DNA from: JBCCVH01 sp942492555
GTDB taxonomy: Bacteria; Bacteroidota; Bacteroidia; Cytophagales; Amoebophilaceae
Direction of reading: 5' to 3'
Length of the DNA: 64,000 bases
Assembly: GCA_942492555.1 (NCBI GenBank)
Contig: CALOEX010000004.1
Location: 58,342 to 122,341 of the forward strand
The notes under the pieces are model-generated. The model saw only the letters and a list, made by a program, of their open reading frames with translations, made no database searches and had not been told where the DNA came from. The position numbers and the translations under genes were made by a program. Shown here one piece after another: positions 45,840 to 54,390 of this stretch (positions are counted from its first letter, which is position 1; each line of letters opens with the position of its first letter).

Positions 45840-46384
45840 AATGTTGTTTTTTTAAATATGCTAAAAAGTATGCTATTAAGTATGCACACCCTATTATAAC
45901 TTTTTACAATTGAAAAAGTAGCACATCTGAAAAAAAACATGGCAAAACTTTCAATATATTTTCCATTATTTGTGTAGGATATATAGATAATGGATTGTCA
46001 CTAAAAAATTCCCCTTATTTTTTTGCTGTCTTTAAAGCATTTTTATAAAGGAAATATAGACCAAGCTGAATCGTAATAAGCCCACTTAACCTGAGGTGCT
46101 TTTTGCTAGAAAATATACCCATGGTATACTTAGGCTATGCACATTATTTCCCACTGATTTTCTGTTAGCTTTATCCCCCTAGCTTTCTGAGATCTATGAT
46201 AGATGTAACAATTTTGTAAACTGCCTACAACTTGTATCAACGTGGTACACATAGTATACTATTATATGTTGTTTTTTTGCTAAATGGTACATAATATAAA
46301 TTTTTATATTTTTGATTTTAATTTTAACACATTCCGTTGTGTGTTGTTGGTTGATTTTTTAAAAAAAAGATAATTACCCGTACT
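45840..46384. other. Intergenic region, 545 bp, no gene seen
   Basis: This AT-rich gap between the divergent ssb and receiver-domain genes shows no coding frame, tRNA or terminator that I can support. It should contain the two promoters. Confidence 0.55.
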
Positions 46385-46747
46385 ATGATTTCAATTTTAA
46401 TAGCAGAAGCCAATACGCTTCTCAGAAAAAGTTACAAAAAAATACTAGGCGAAGCATTTGGAAACACCATATACCTAGATATTGCAAGCAGTGGGTCTGA
46501 AGCTCTAGAAAAAATAAAAAAAGGACAGATATATGACTTGGTTATTCTAGATATAGGTATGTTTGTAGCAGAAAGTATCACCGTTGCCAAAGACATCCGA
46601 AACCTAGGTTTCAAACAACCCATATTAGCACATACCGCATTGGGAATACAAGAAGTGCAAGAAGCAATATCCGATGGATATATGGATGGATTTACCATTA
46701 AAACAGGAGATGCTAGACATTTGATCAATATTATTAAAAAATTTTAA
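46385..46747 (+). CDS. Stand-alone response regulator receiver domain
   Basis: The 120-residue protein is a CheY-like receiver with no output domain. The phospho-acceptor is D56 in YDLVILDIGM, the switch Thr is T84 in ILAHTA and the conserved Lys is K106 in FTIKTGD. The acidic pair is reduced: only E8 is seen (LIAEANTL). No sensor kinase gene is nearby. Single-domain receivers act through protein contact or as phosphate shuttles; the partner here is unknown. The 280-bp gap downstream to grpE holds no gene. Confidence 0.88.
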   Translation: MISILIAEANTLLRKSYKKILGEAFGNTIYLDIASSGSEALEKIKKGQIYDLVILDIGMFVAESITVAKDIRNLGFKQPILAHTALGIQEVQEAISDGYMDGFTIKTGDARHLINIIKKF

Positions 46748-47028
46748 ACCCAGATGTTCTTTTCAAAAGAAATATCTTTAAACAAAATGGTAAATACATA
46801 CCAGCAAGCTTATTGTTTCATGTGTTACAGGCAAGGTATAATGTGCAGACTATTTTTTTAAAAGAGTAAAAATTGTTTTGGAGTAGCCTTTTTGAACGCC
46901 ATATTTTGGTTAATAGGAGCAAAATCCACAAATGAGGAATGCCATTATGTCATTTTCAATCATAGTGGCAACATATTTGCATACGTATTCTGAACGATCA
47001 TACAACATTAATCCAATTATATAAAAAA

Positions 47029-47553
47029 ATGGTACAAAACAACGAAAAAACAAAAACATCCCCCCAAGAAAATGAAGAAAAAGTAGAAACGGTTAAAAAC
47101 GAAACAGCAACACCTCCACAAAAAGATAAAAACTCCCCACAAGATGAACCTTATCTACGCCTTTTAGCAGAATTTGAAAACTTTAAGAAAAGAACACAAC
47201 GAGAACAAGCCTACTGGATTACTTGTATTAAAAAAGACATCATTACAGGCATTTTGAACATATTGGATGATTTTGATTTAGCCATTAACCACAAAAATGA
47301 AAAAGCATCATCTCAAGATCAAGAAGGCCTATTGTTAATAGGTAAAAAACTCATGCAGGTACTTGAAAAACAAGGATTAAAAGCCATGGAAGTAAAAGTA
47401 GGCGAAACTTTTGATGCGAATGCCCATGAAGCAATAGGATCTATCCCCACAGAAAATGACACCAAAAAAGATACCATTGTAGAAATAATTGGTAAAGGTT
47501 ACCTCCTAGACAATGAAATCATCCGCTTTGCAAAAGTTATCGTTAACCAATGA
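47029..47553 (+). CDS. grpE: Nucleotide exchange factor GrpE
   Basis: GrpE releases ADP from DnaK. The 174-residue protein has a charged, disordered N-terminus, the long helix with LRLLAEFENFKKRTQRE, and the C-terminal beta domain (EVKVGETFDANAHEAIG, then GKGYLLDNEIIRFAKVIVNQ). The dnaJ start follows 10 bases after the stop, forming a grpE-dnaJ operon. No hrcA or dnaK is adjacent. Confidence 0.95.
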   Translation: MVQNNEKTKTSPQENEEKVETVKNETATPPQKDKNSPQDEPYLRLLAEFENFKKRTQREQAYWITCIKKDIITGILNILDDFDLAINHKNEKASSQDQEGLLLIGKKLMQVLEKQGLKAMEVKVGETFDANAHEAIGSIPTENDTKKDTIVEIIGKGYLLDNEIIRFAKVIVNQ

Positions 47554-47563
47554 CCTGTAAAAA

Positions 47564-48628
47564 ATGAATAAAAAAGACTACTATGCAATTTTAGGTGTAT
47601 CTAAAAACGCCACGCTAGAAGAAATCAAAAAAGCCTATCGCAAAAAAGCAATAGAGCTACACCCAGATCAACATCAAGGGGACAAAGAAGTAGAAGAAAA
47701 ATTCAAAGAGATCACCAATGCTTACGATGTACTTAGCAATAAAGAGAAAAAGGCTTATTATGATCAATTTGGTGAAGAGAGCATGCATAACCAAAATAGG
47801 TATAGCCAGGATACCATGCATGATATCAACGATATATTTCGCAATTTTGGCATGCACTTTGGAGAAAACACCCAACAGCAAAAAGGAAGTGACCTAAGCA
47901 TGAAAATGAGCGTTACACTACAAGAAATAGCAACTGGGGTAGAGCGTAAAATTCGCATAAAACACCATGTTACCTGCAAAGGTTGCCAAGGAAATGGTGC
48001 TGCAAACGGAACAGCACTACAAACTTGTACCGCTTGTCACGGAACGGGTATGAGCCACCAAAAACAAAATGCATTCATGCAACTATTTTTTTCCACCACC
48101 TGCGACAAATGCCATGGAGAAGGCAAAAAAATCACCAAAACTTGCATAGATTGCCATGGAGAAGGACGTAAGCAAACAGAAGAAATCCTCGAAATAAAAC
48201 TACCTCCAGGTATTCGTACAGGCATGTCATTTGTAACGCGAGGCAAAGGAAACGCACCTGTGCGTGGAGGAACACCAGGAGATCTATATATCATTGTGCA
48301 AGAAACACCACATACATTTTTTCATAGAGATGAAGAAAACAACCTTCATTACCATTGTTACGTTAGTTTTCCCGATGCTGTTCTAGGTACTACCATCAAC
48401 ATTCCTGCCATTCAAGGCGAAATCAAACTTACTATACCACCCAATACCCAAAGTGAATCCATACTTCGGCTACAAGGTAAAGGAATTCCCCATGTTCACA
48501 CAGGAAAAAAAGGAGACCAACTAGTACACATACATATCTCTGTACCTAAAAAACTCTCAAAAGAAGAAGCTACCCTCATTAAAAATCTACAGAAGCTACC
48601 TGCTTTTCAAACTACCCAAGCAAAGTAA
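47564..48628 (+). CDS. dnaJ: Chaperone protein DnaJ
   Basis: The 354-residue J-protein stimulates DnaK ATPase. The J domain spans about residues 4-70 with HPD at 33-35. The Gly/Phe region is short. The zinc-binding domain has four CxxCxGxG motifs (CKGCQGNG, CTACHGTG, CDKCHGEG, CIDCHGEG). The C-terminal substrate-binding domains follow (VTRGKGNAPVRGGTPGDLYI). It is co-transcribed with grpE. Confidence 0.96.
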   Translation: MNKKDYYAILGVSKNATLEEIKKAYRKKAIELHPDQHQGDKEVEEKFKEITNAYDVLSNKEKKAYYDQFGEESMHNQNRYSQDTMHDINDIFRNFGMHFGENTQQQKGSDLSMKMSVTLQEIATGVERKIRIKHHVTCKGCQGNGAANGTALQTCTACHGTGMSHQKQNAFMQLFFSTTCDKCHGEGKKITKTCIDCHGEGRKQTEEILEIKLPPGIRTGMSFVTRGKGNAPVRGGTPGDLYIIVQETPHTFFHRDEENNLHYHCYVSFPDAVLGTTINIPAIQGEIKLTIPPNTQSESILRLQGKGIPHVHTGKKGDQLVHIHISVPKKLSKEEATLIKNLQKLPAFQTTQAK

Positions 48629-48840
48629 TCACATATTCGCCATATGAATATTTAGCTTTTTATCGTTAAATGTCACTCACTTAAATGTGTTTTAACATAA
48701 ATAATTCCCCAAAAAACACGATAATCCATTAAAGAGAACTATATTTTTTAGATGCTGAAACCTATCTATGCTCAATCACAATACTTTTAGTTGTAATATT
48801 GTGCAAACTAACTTCAACATTGCTCTACACAAGATTTTTG

Positions 48841-48914
48841 CTCCTCTTGTTGGATTTGAACCAACGACCCCTTGATTAACAGTCAAGTGCTCTAACCAGC
48901 TGAGCTAAAGAGGA
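48841..48914 (-). tRNA. tRNA-Asn (anticodon GUU)
   Basis: On the minus strand, acceptor TCCTCTT pairs with AAGAGGA with discriminator G. The anticodon loop CTGTTAA between CTTGA and TCAAG gives GUU. The D arm (TAGCTCAGCTGGTTAGAGCA) and T arm (GTTGGTTCAAATCCAAC) are standard. CCA is not encoded. Confidence 0.96.
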
Positions 48915-48970
48915 ATTATAGGCAATAATAACTTTTCTACGCTTTACATGCAACAAAATAAAATAATCTA

Positions 48971-50140
48971 TTACAGTATTCCAGCATGAGAGAGATATAA
49001 AAAATCCCCAATGTTCTGAAAGATCCCTAGTATATGGGTTATAGTGATGTATGGAACTAATCCAAACCAGAGAAAAAGACACATTTGTATCGTTTCTTTT
49101 TCATCATGTAGATTTCCAGGTAGAATGAGTTTTTCTAAAATGCGAAATGTAGCAATCCAAGTGAATGAAAAAATCATGAAAATTCTCATAGGCTCTTCAA
49201 GTAGCTCTTTGGTTTGCGTGATTCTAAAATTTAATAAATTCCCAAATGTATATTTCTTTTTTTGCAAAATATCAAAAAAAATACTGGAAATAAATGATTC
49301 AGTATAGCATTGTGTAAAAAAATCCGTAAAAATACTTTGTTGTTCTTCCTGTGTAAGTAATCGTGCATTCCAGCTCACCAAACAAGAGGCATAACAAACT
49401 GGATCCTTTCTCTTTATTACGTTGCAAGGGTAAAGTTCAGGCTGATGGTAAAAACATTGTAAACCAACTTTAATCGTATGGTTATTGAACCATTTTATTT
49501 CTTTTTTTGTGATAATAAAAAACATTTTTTCTATTTTTTTTGTGTCTATTTCAGCTTGCTTAGTAAAAATGTCCGTATTTGAAAGATAGAAATAGTCTAC
49601 TTTAAAAGAATCCATACCCCTTTTGTTAGAAGGATAAAAATAATTTTTGAGACAAAGCACTTGGAAATATATATAGTGTATAACCTCATAAAAAAATAAA
49701 CAACTGATATTAGCCCCTAGTGTTTGCATAAAATAAATAAGAGAAAATTTGTTTTTTTCTTCAAGAGGATTCTTAAAAAACATAAAAAAATTTACTATGA
49801 TCAACAGCACTATGAAAGCAATTTTGTCTATATGCATGGATTTATCTTTTAGGTATAAAAGATAATTGTTAGAAGAAGACCCATAGGTCCAAGAGACTAT
49901 TTCATTTATAATATTAGAGGGAAGTTCAAGGTTATCAGGCAGGAATTCTTTATTGATGAATGTTTCTTGTATCTTTTTTTCTATAATTTTGTCCATCATA
50001 ACTTGTTGGTTGTACACATCGATGTCTAAGGAAAAAGAATAGGATTGTATCTGAATAGTATAGGTTGCTACTGTGGTGTTGGTTATTGATAGGGCAAAAA
50101 TGATGCTTATATAACTACCTATTTTTTGTATTTTTTTCAT
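48971..50140 (-). CDS. Multi-pass membrane protein with signal peptide (unknown function)
   Basis: The 389-residue protein has an N-terminal leader (MKKIQKIGSYISIIFALSI) and further hydrophobic segments near residues 107-122 (IAFIVLLIIVNFFMFF), 140-160 (NISCLFFYEVIHYIYFQVL) and in the C-terminal quarter (IFMIFSFTWIATFRI and LFLWFGLVPYITITHILGIF). The central loop of about 150 residues is soluble and contains cysteines (LQCFYHQPELYPCNV, CYASCLVSW). I do not recognise a family. It lies alone, upstream of tRNA-Asn on the same strand. Confidence 0.68.
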   Translation of the reverse strand: MKKIQKIGSYISIIFALSITNTTVATYTIQIQSYSFSLDIDVYNQQVMMDKIIEKKIQETFINKEFLPDNLELPSNIINEIVSWTYGSSSNNYLLYLKDKSMHIDKIAFIVLLIIVNFFMFFKNPLEEKNKFSLIYFMQTLGANISCLFFYEVIHYIYFQVLCLKNYFYPSNKRGMDSFKVDYFYLSNTDIFTKQAEIDTKKIEKMFFIITKKEIKWFNNHTIKVGLQCFYHQPELYPCNVIKRKDPVCYASCLVSWNARLLTQEEQQSIFTDFFTQCYTESFISSIFFDILQKKKYTFGNLLNFRITQTKELLEEPMRIFMIFSFTWIATFRILEKLILPGNLHDEKETIQMCLFLWFGLVPYITITHILGIFQNIGDFLYLSHAGIL

Positions 50141-50405
50141 TTTTTTATGTTTGTGTACACAATTTTCTTCACGCTTTTTAGAATATAAATATTTTTAAAT
50201 TTTTTTGCAATATTAAAGCCACTACAAAAAAGGTAAATAAAAAACCGCAAAAACATGATAAAAAAACAAGTGTGTGTTTGTATGTAGCCTTTGTAATAAA
50301 AACTGTTAAAAAACACTATATTTGACCCTTAAATGAGTGCAAAAAATATTTCACTGCTCCTTAGTATTGAAAAAATGCATATCCAAACAGTAAATCGGTT
50401 TTTAT

Positions 50406-51440
50406 ATGAGCAAACAAGCAGTTGTCATTCCCGAAACACAAAACCAAGCCAATGGGTTTGGTGTACTTATACAAAAATGCCATCCTGTAAAAAAAACCTC
50501 CCAACAATATAGTGTCGCTAGTTTATTTGCAGGAATTGGTGGCATTGACCTAGCGTTTCAAAATGCAGGATTTACAATAGCATGGGCAAATGAAATCGAT
50601 AACAAAGCTTGTGATACCTATGCCCAAAACTTTACTCATCCCATGATTTGTGAAGATATCAAAAACCTAAATCCAGCAACATTGAAAAATGTCGATATCC
50701 TAACAGCTGGATTTCCTTGTCAAGCCTTTTCTATTGCAGGATACCAAAAAGGCTTCGAAGACAAAAGAGGCTCTCTATTTTTCGATTTAATGAAAATTGT
50801 AAAAATGCTGAAGCCCAGAGTACTTTTTTTAGAAAATGTAAAAAATTTAAAATCTCACAAGCAAGGAAAAACATTTCAGCAAATAATAAACGCTATAGAA
50901 AAACAAGGGTACAAAGTACAGTATCAAATCATGAATACTTGCGAATATTCCAACATACCACAAAATAGAGAAAGAATTTACATTGTATGTTTTAAAAATG
51001 AAAAAGATTACCATCATTTTACCTTTCCGACAAAAATAAAAAAAACCCTTTCTGTGCAAAGTTTAGTAGAAAAAGAAGCAGCAGAAAACTATTATTACCA
51101 CAAAACCAAATACTACCCACAACTCAAAGAGACTATTATCAATAGAAATACTTGTTATCAATGGCGCAGGCAATATGTAAGAGAAAACAAAAACAATCTT
51201 TGCCCAACACTTACAGCTAATATGGGTACAGGAGGGCACAATGTGCCACTGGTTTTAGACACTAAAGACATCAGAAAACTCACACCCCGTGAATGTGCAA
51301 GATTTCAAGGATTTAGTGATGATTTTGTACTACCTAGCCACTTGTCAAACACAACATTGTATAAACAAATAGGCAATAGCATTAGCGTTCCTGTAATAGA
51401 AGCCATTGCCAAACAAATACAAATAGCTTTAAACACCTAA
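50406..51440 (+). CDS. DNA (cytosine-5-)-methyltransferase
   Basis: The 344-residue enzyme has the ordered C5-MTase motifs: ASLFAGIGGIDLAFQNAG (AdoMet binding), the catalytic PCQ with Cys105 in TAGFPCQAFSIAGY, LFLENVKN, ENRERIYIVCF-type QNRERIYIVCF, and PRECARFQGF with QIGNSISVPV at the C-terminus. It methylates cytosine in a target that cannot be read from sequence. The gene 5 bases downstream encodes a probable nuclease, so together they look like a type II restriction-modification pair. The first 35 residues are extra compared with minimal enzymes. Confidence 0.95.
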   Translation: MSKQAVVIPETQNQANGFGVLIQKCHPVKKTSQQYSVASLFAGIGGIDLAFQNAGFTIAWANEIDNKACDTYAQNFTHPMICEDIKNLNPATLKNVDILTAGFPCQAFSIAGYQKGFEDKRGSLFFDLMKIVKMLKPRVLFLENVKNLKSHKQGKTFQQIINAIEKQGYKVQYQIMNTCEYSNIPQNRERIYIVCFKNEKDYHHFTFPTKIKKTLSVQSLVEKEAAENYYYHKTKYYPQLKETIINRNTCYQWRRQYVRENKNNLCPTLTANMGTGGHNVPLVLDTKDIRKLTPRECARFQGFSDDFVLPSHLSNTTLYKQIGNSISVPVIEAIAKQIQIALNT

Positions 51441-51445
51441 GTACC

Positions 51446-51916
51446 ATGATTGCAACAACCCAAAAATGGACCATGAATTTTACTGGTATAGACAAAGGCC
51501 TTTTTAGGACCATGAATGGAAACGCAGACGAAATGATCGCTATAGGAAGGATTATCAAAGCTGGCTTTCCCTGCTCACGGGTTGATGTTACCAATGCAAA
51601 ATATGATGCAGTAGTTGATTTAGGTGGTTATCAAAAAGTTTTACGAGTACAAATAAAAGGCAGTGGCACTGGTAAAATAGATTTAACAGGAGGTTCTCGG
51701 AGTGGCAAGCAAATCTCTAGAGAAGTACAACAGCGAACATACAAATATGCAAAAGCCGATTGTGATTTAATTGTTGGCGTAGATACTACCAATGGAGATT
51801 GCTACATAATGCCCATTGAAGATATTTCCCAATGGAAAAACAGCGTAGATGTCAAACATCTACAAAACTATAAAGAGAACTGGCAAATCCTAGTTGATTT
51901 AGTCAAAAAAAAATAA
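51446..51916 (+). CDS. Probable type II restriction endonuclease (PD-(D/E)XK fold)
   Basis: The 156-residue protein begins 5 bases after the C5-methyltransferase stop, the usual arrangement of a restriction pair. A PD-(D/E)XK-like core is visible: D54 in NAKYDAVVDLGG and Q69-x-K71 in LRVQIKGSGTG, where Gln replaces the usual Glu. This pattern resembles the PDDEXK_5-type (group I intron-linked) nucleases. A later ADCDLIVGVDTTNGDCYIMP strand pair also fits that family. The call rests on pattern and context, and the specificity is unknown. atpB starts 25 bases downstream. Confidence 0.72.
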   Translation: MIATTQKWTMNFTGIDKGLFRTMNGNADEMIAIGRIIKAGFPCSRVDVTNAKYDAVVDLGGYQKVLRVQIKGSGTGKIDLTGGSRSGKQISREVQQRTYKYAKADCDLIVGVDTTNGDCYIMPIEDISQWKNSVDVKHLQNYKENWQILVDLVKKK

Positions 51917-51940
51917 ATATATAACCACTAGTATATACAC

Positions 51941-52978
51941 ATGAACGACATAAAAAAAGAAATGCCCAAAAGCAGATCAATAGCAAAAAAAATATTTTTT
52001 TATTTACTGATTCCCATCTTAGCTTTCTGGTGGCTTCCTTTTTCACTACAAAAAGAAGAAAATGACTGCCAAGTCATGAACAATAACATCATAGCAGAAG
52101 CCTTTAACCACTTAGAGGACCAGCATATGCTAGAATATGGAAAAGTACACATACCACTGCCCATGATCTTGTACAAAAAAGGAACAGGGTTCTTTGTTTT
52201 TTCTTCCAACCATCTATTTGGACACCATGTACATGGTGCTAGTTACAAAGGCTTTAAAGTTGACCATGGTAATATTATCGATGCTGAAGGAAAACAAACC
52301 GTCTACAATTTTTCCATTACCAAAAACATGGTATGGATAATTCTGAGTATGTTGTTCATGCTTTTCCTTTTTATTCGTCTTGCCCGATATCTAGCTCATA
52401 GGCAAGATCAGCCTGTAAAGGGCCTCTGGAACATACCTTTGGCAGGAGTGCGTTTTGTGCGAGACAACATAGCGAAAGAAAATATTGGGGAAAAGCATTA
52501 CAAACGTTTTACACCTTATCTCCTGACCTTATTTTTCTATATTTTATTTTGTAATATCCAGGGGCTTCTCGCTGGTGGTGCCAATATCACAGGTAATATT
52601 TCTGTTACCATGACACTCTCCCTATGTACCTTTATCCTTGTTCACAAAAATGCATCATCGCAATACTGGAAACATATTTTTCTTCCTTCAGTACCCATAT
52701 ACCTCTATCCACTCATCATTCCTATCGAAATAATAAGCACATGCATACAACCTATTGTATTGAGTGCTCGTCTTTTCTTGAATATGTTGGTCGGCCACAT
52801 TATGATTCTTACGATTTTTGGTATAATGTTCATTTTTAACATTACATTTGCCTACATTATCACTACTGTCTTTATAGCTTTTATCATTCTTTTTAAAATG
52901 GTTTTAGCAACGATACAAGCTTATGTATTTACACTATTGGCATCTATGTCATTTGGTAAAGCAGTAGCTGAACATTAA
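51941..52978 (+). CDS. atpB: F0F1 ATP synthase subunit a
   Basis: Subunit a forms the proton half-channels next to the c-ring. The 345-residue protein has the long N-terminal extension usual in Bacteroidetes, then five to six membrane helices. The essential arginine is in LSARLFLNMLVGHIMI, and the final helices contain TIQAYVFTLLASMSF, the conserved C-terminal signature. It starts an atpB-atpE-atpF-atpH run. Its start is close to the upstream nuclease gene, so read-through transcription is possible. Confidence 0.94.
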   Translation: MNDIKKEMPKSRSIAKKIFFYLLIPILAFWWLPFSLQKEENDCQVMNNNIIAEAFNHLEDQHMLEYGKVHIPLPMILYKKGTGFFVFSSNHLFGHHVHGASYKGFKVDHGNIIDAEGKQTVYNFSITKNMVWIILSMLFMLFLFIRLARYLAHRQDQPVKGLWNIPLAGVRFVRDNIAKENIGEKHYKRFTPYLLTLFFYILFCNIQGLLAGGANITGNISVTMTLSLCTFILVHKNASSQYWKHIFLPSVPIYLYPLIIPIEIISTCIQPIVLSARLFLNMLVGHIMILTIFGIMFIFNITFAYIITTVFIAFIILFKMVLATIQAYVFTLLASMSFGKAVAEH

Positions 52979-53001
52979 ATTTTTTTTTAAACAAAAATAT
53001 C

Positions 53002-53226
53002 ATGGAAATAAACTATATGTTTGGAATGCTTATACTAGGTTTAGCACTTGCTGTTATTGGAGCAACCTATAGCATTAGTCGTGTTTATAGCAAAGGTGCA
53101 GATAATATGGCCCGACAACCTGAAGTAGCTGATCAAGTAAAAGGTGCTATGATAATGCCTCTAGCGTTGATCGAGAGTATGGTCCTGATGGTCTTTACTA
53201 TTTGTCTGATGATAGTTAATAAGTAA
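53002..53226 (+). CDS. atpE: F0F1 ATP synthase subunit c
   Basis: The 74-residue proteolipid has two membrane helices joined by the loop ARQPEVADQV. The ion-carrying carboxylate is E58 in LALIESMVLMV. The glycine-bearing first helix (GLALAVIGATYSISR) is a modest form of the c-ring packing motif. It lies 23 bases after atpB and 5 bases before atpF. Confidence 0.95.
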   Translation: MEINYMFGMLILGLALAVIGATYSISRVYSKGADNMARQPEVADQVKGAMIMPLALIESMVLMVFTICLMIVNK

Positions 53227-53231
53227 TAGAA

Positions 53232-53741
53232 ATGTTAGAAAATTTATTTAAACTTGAAGTAGGACTCATATTTTTTCAGACAGTATCTCTTGTTATAGTA
53301 GGTTTTATTTTGAAAAAATATGCTTGGAAATCGATACTTACCTTTATTGAAAAGCAAGAAAAAGAAGCGAAGGAAGCATTGGTAAATGCACAAAAAGCAA
53401 AGGTATCCCTAGCAAAAATGCAAAAAATGGGAGAAGGCATTATAGAGAGGGCAAATAAAAAGTATGCGGAAATCCTAGACAGAGCAACAAGCACAAAGGA
53501 GGCTATTTTGGAAGAAGCTAGGTTACAAGCAAACACAGAAAAAGAAAGAAAACTAGCTGAAGCCAATGATATCATAACCCAAAAAGAAATGCAGTTGCGA
53601 CAATCCTTAAAAGGAGAAGTTGTTGCATTGGTGCTTGGTGTTACCCAAAAAGTAATAGGTATGCAGTTGGCCAAGCAAAAACAACAAGAAGTGTACATCA
53701 ACCAACTCATTGAAGAAACAGAAAAATCACTGGAAGACTAA
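53232..53741 (+). CDS. atpF: F0F1 ATP synthase subunit b
   Basis: Subunit b is the peripheral stalk. The 169-residue protein has one N-terminal helix (GLIFFQTVSLVIVGFILKKY) and a long charged helix rich in Ala, Glu and Lys that forms the dimeric stator. Length and layout fit the family. It is followed after about 45 bases by atpH. Confidence 0.9.
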   Translation: MLENLFKLEVGLIFFQTVSLVIVGFILKKYAWKSILTFIEKQEKEAKEALVNAQKAKVSLAKMQKMGEGIIERANKKYAEILDRATSTKEAILEEARLQANTEKERKLAEANDIITQKEMQLRQSLKGEVVALVLGVTQKVIGMQLAKQKQQEVYINQLIEETEKSLED

Positions 53742-53785
53742 AAAGGCGTCTTCCCACGCATTTTTATTACATCAAAGTGAAAAAC

Positions 53786-54325
53786 ATGATTGCCACACGA
53801 TATGCAAAAGCCCTTTTTGCACATGCACAAAAACACCAGTCAACAGAGGAATTAAAAGCAAATATGCATACCATCATCAAACTATGCCAAAAACACCCCT
53901 CTTTTACCAACCTGTTACAAAATCCTGTTATCAGATCTACGCATAAAGAAACTGTATGCGCCAAATATCTGTTCCTACAACTGCATCCAACCACTGTAAA
54001 CTTCATTAAAATCATCATCAAACACCATAGGGAAAACCAACTGCTAGCAATAGCAAACCATTTTCTCCTACTTGATGAACAGGCGAAAAAACAAAAACAA
54101 GTCTCTATTACCTTTGCTCATGAGCCATCGCAGGAAAGCATAGAAAAAATAACAGCACTAGCCAAAAAAATATTTCATATACATAACACCATCCCTGTCA
54201 TTCATATAGACCCCACTATTTTAGGTGGTTGTATACTCCAAGTTGGTGATCACTACCTAGATGCTAGTATTGCCAAACGATTACAAGCACTAGCTTATTT
54301 TTGGCAACAGAACACTATTGTATAA
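53786..54325 (+). CDS. atpH: F0F1 ATP synthase subunit delta
   Basis: The delta subunit (OSCP) joins the stalk to F1. From ATG 53786 the protein has 179 residues (MIATRYAKALFAHAQKH), with the family N-terminal RYAKALF motif. The C-terminal IDPTILGGCILQVGDHYLDASIAKRL is also typical. A GTG at 53777 would add three residues. In many bacteria atpA follows directly; here dnaG follows after 65 bases instead. Confidence 0.92.
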   Translation: MIATRYAKALFAHAQKHQSTEELKANMHTIIKLCQKHPSFTNLLQNPVIRSTHKETVCAKYLFLQLHPTTVNFIKIIIKHHRENQLLAIANHFLLLDEQAKKQKQVSITFAHEPSQESIEKITALAKKIFHIHNTIPVIHIDPTILGGCILQVGDHYLDASIAKRLQALAYFWQQNTIV

Positions 54326-54390
54326 AAAAACGTAAATATGCTACCATTGTAGTGATACAATACACTCCTTCAGCAAATTTTTTTTATATC

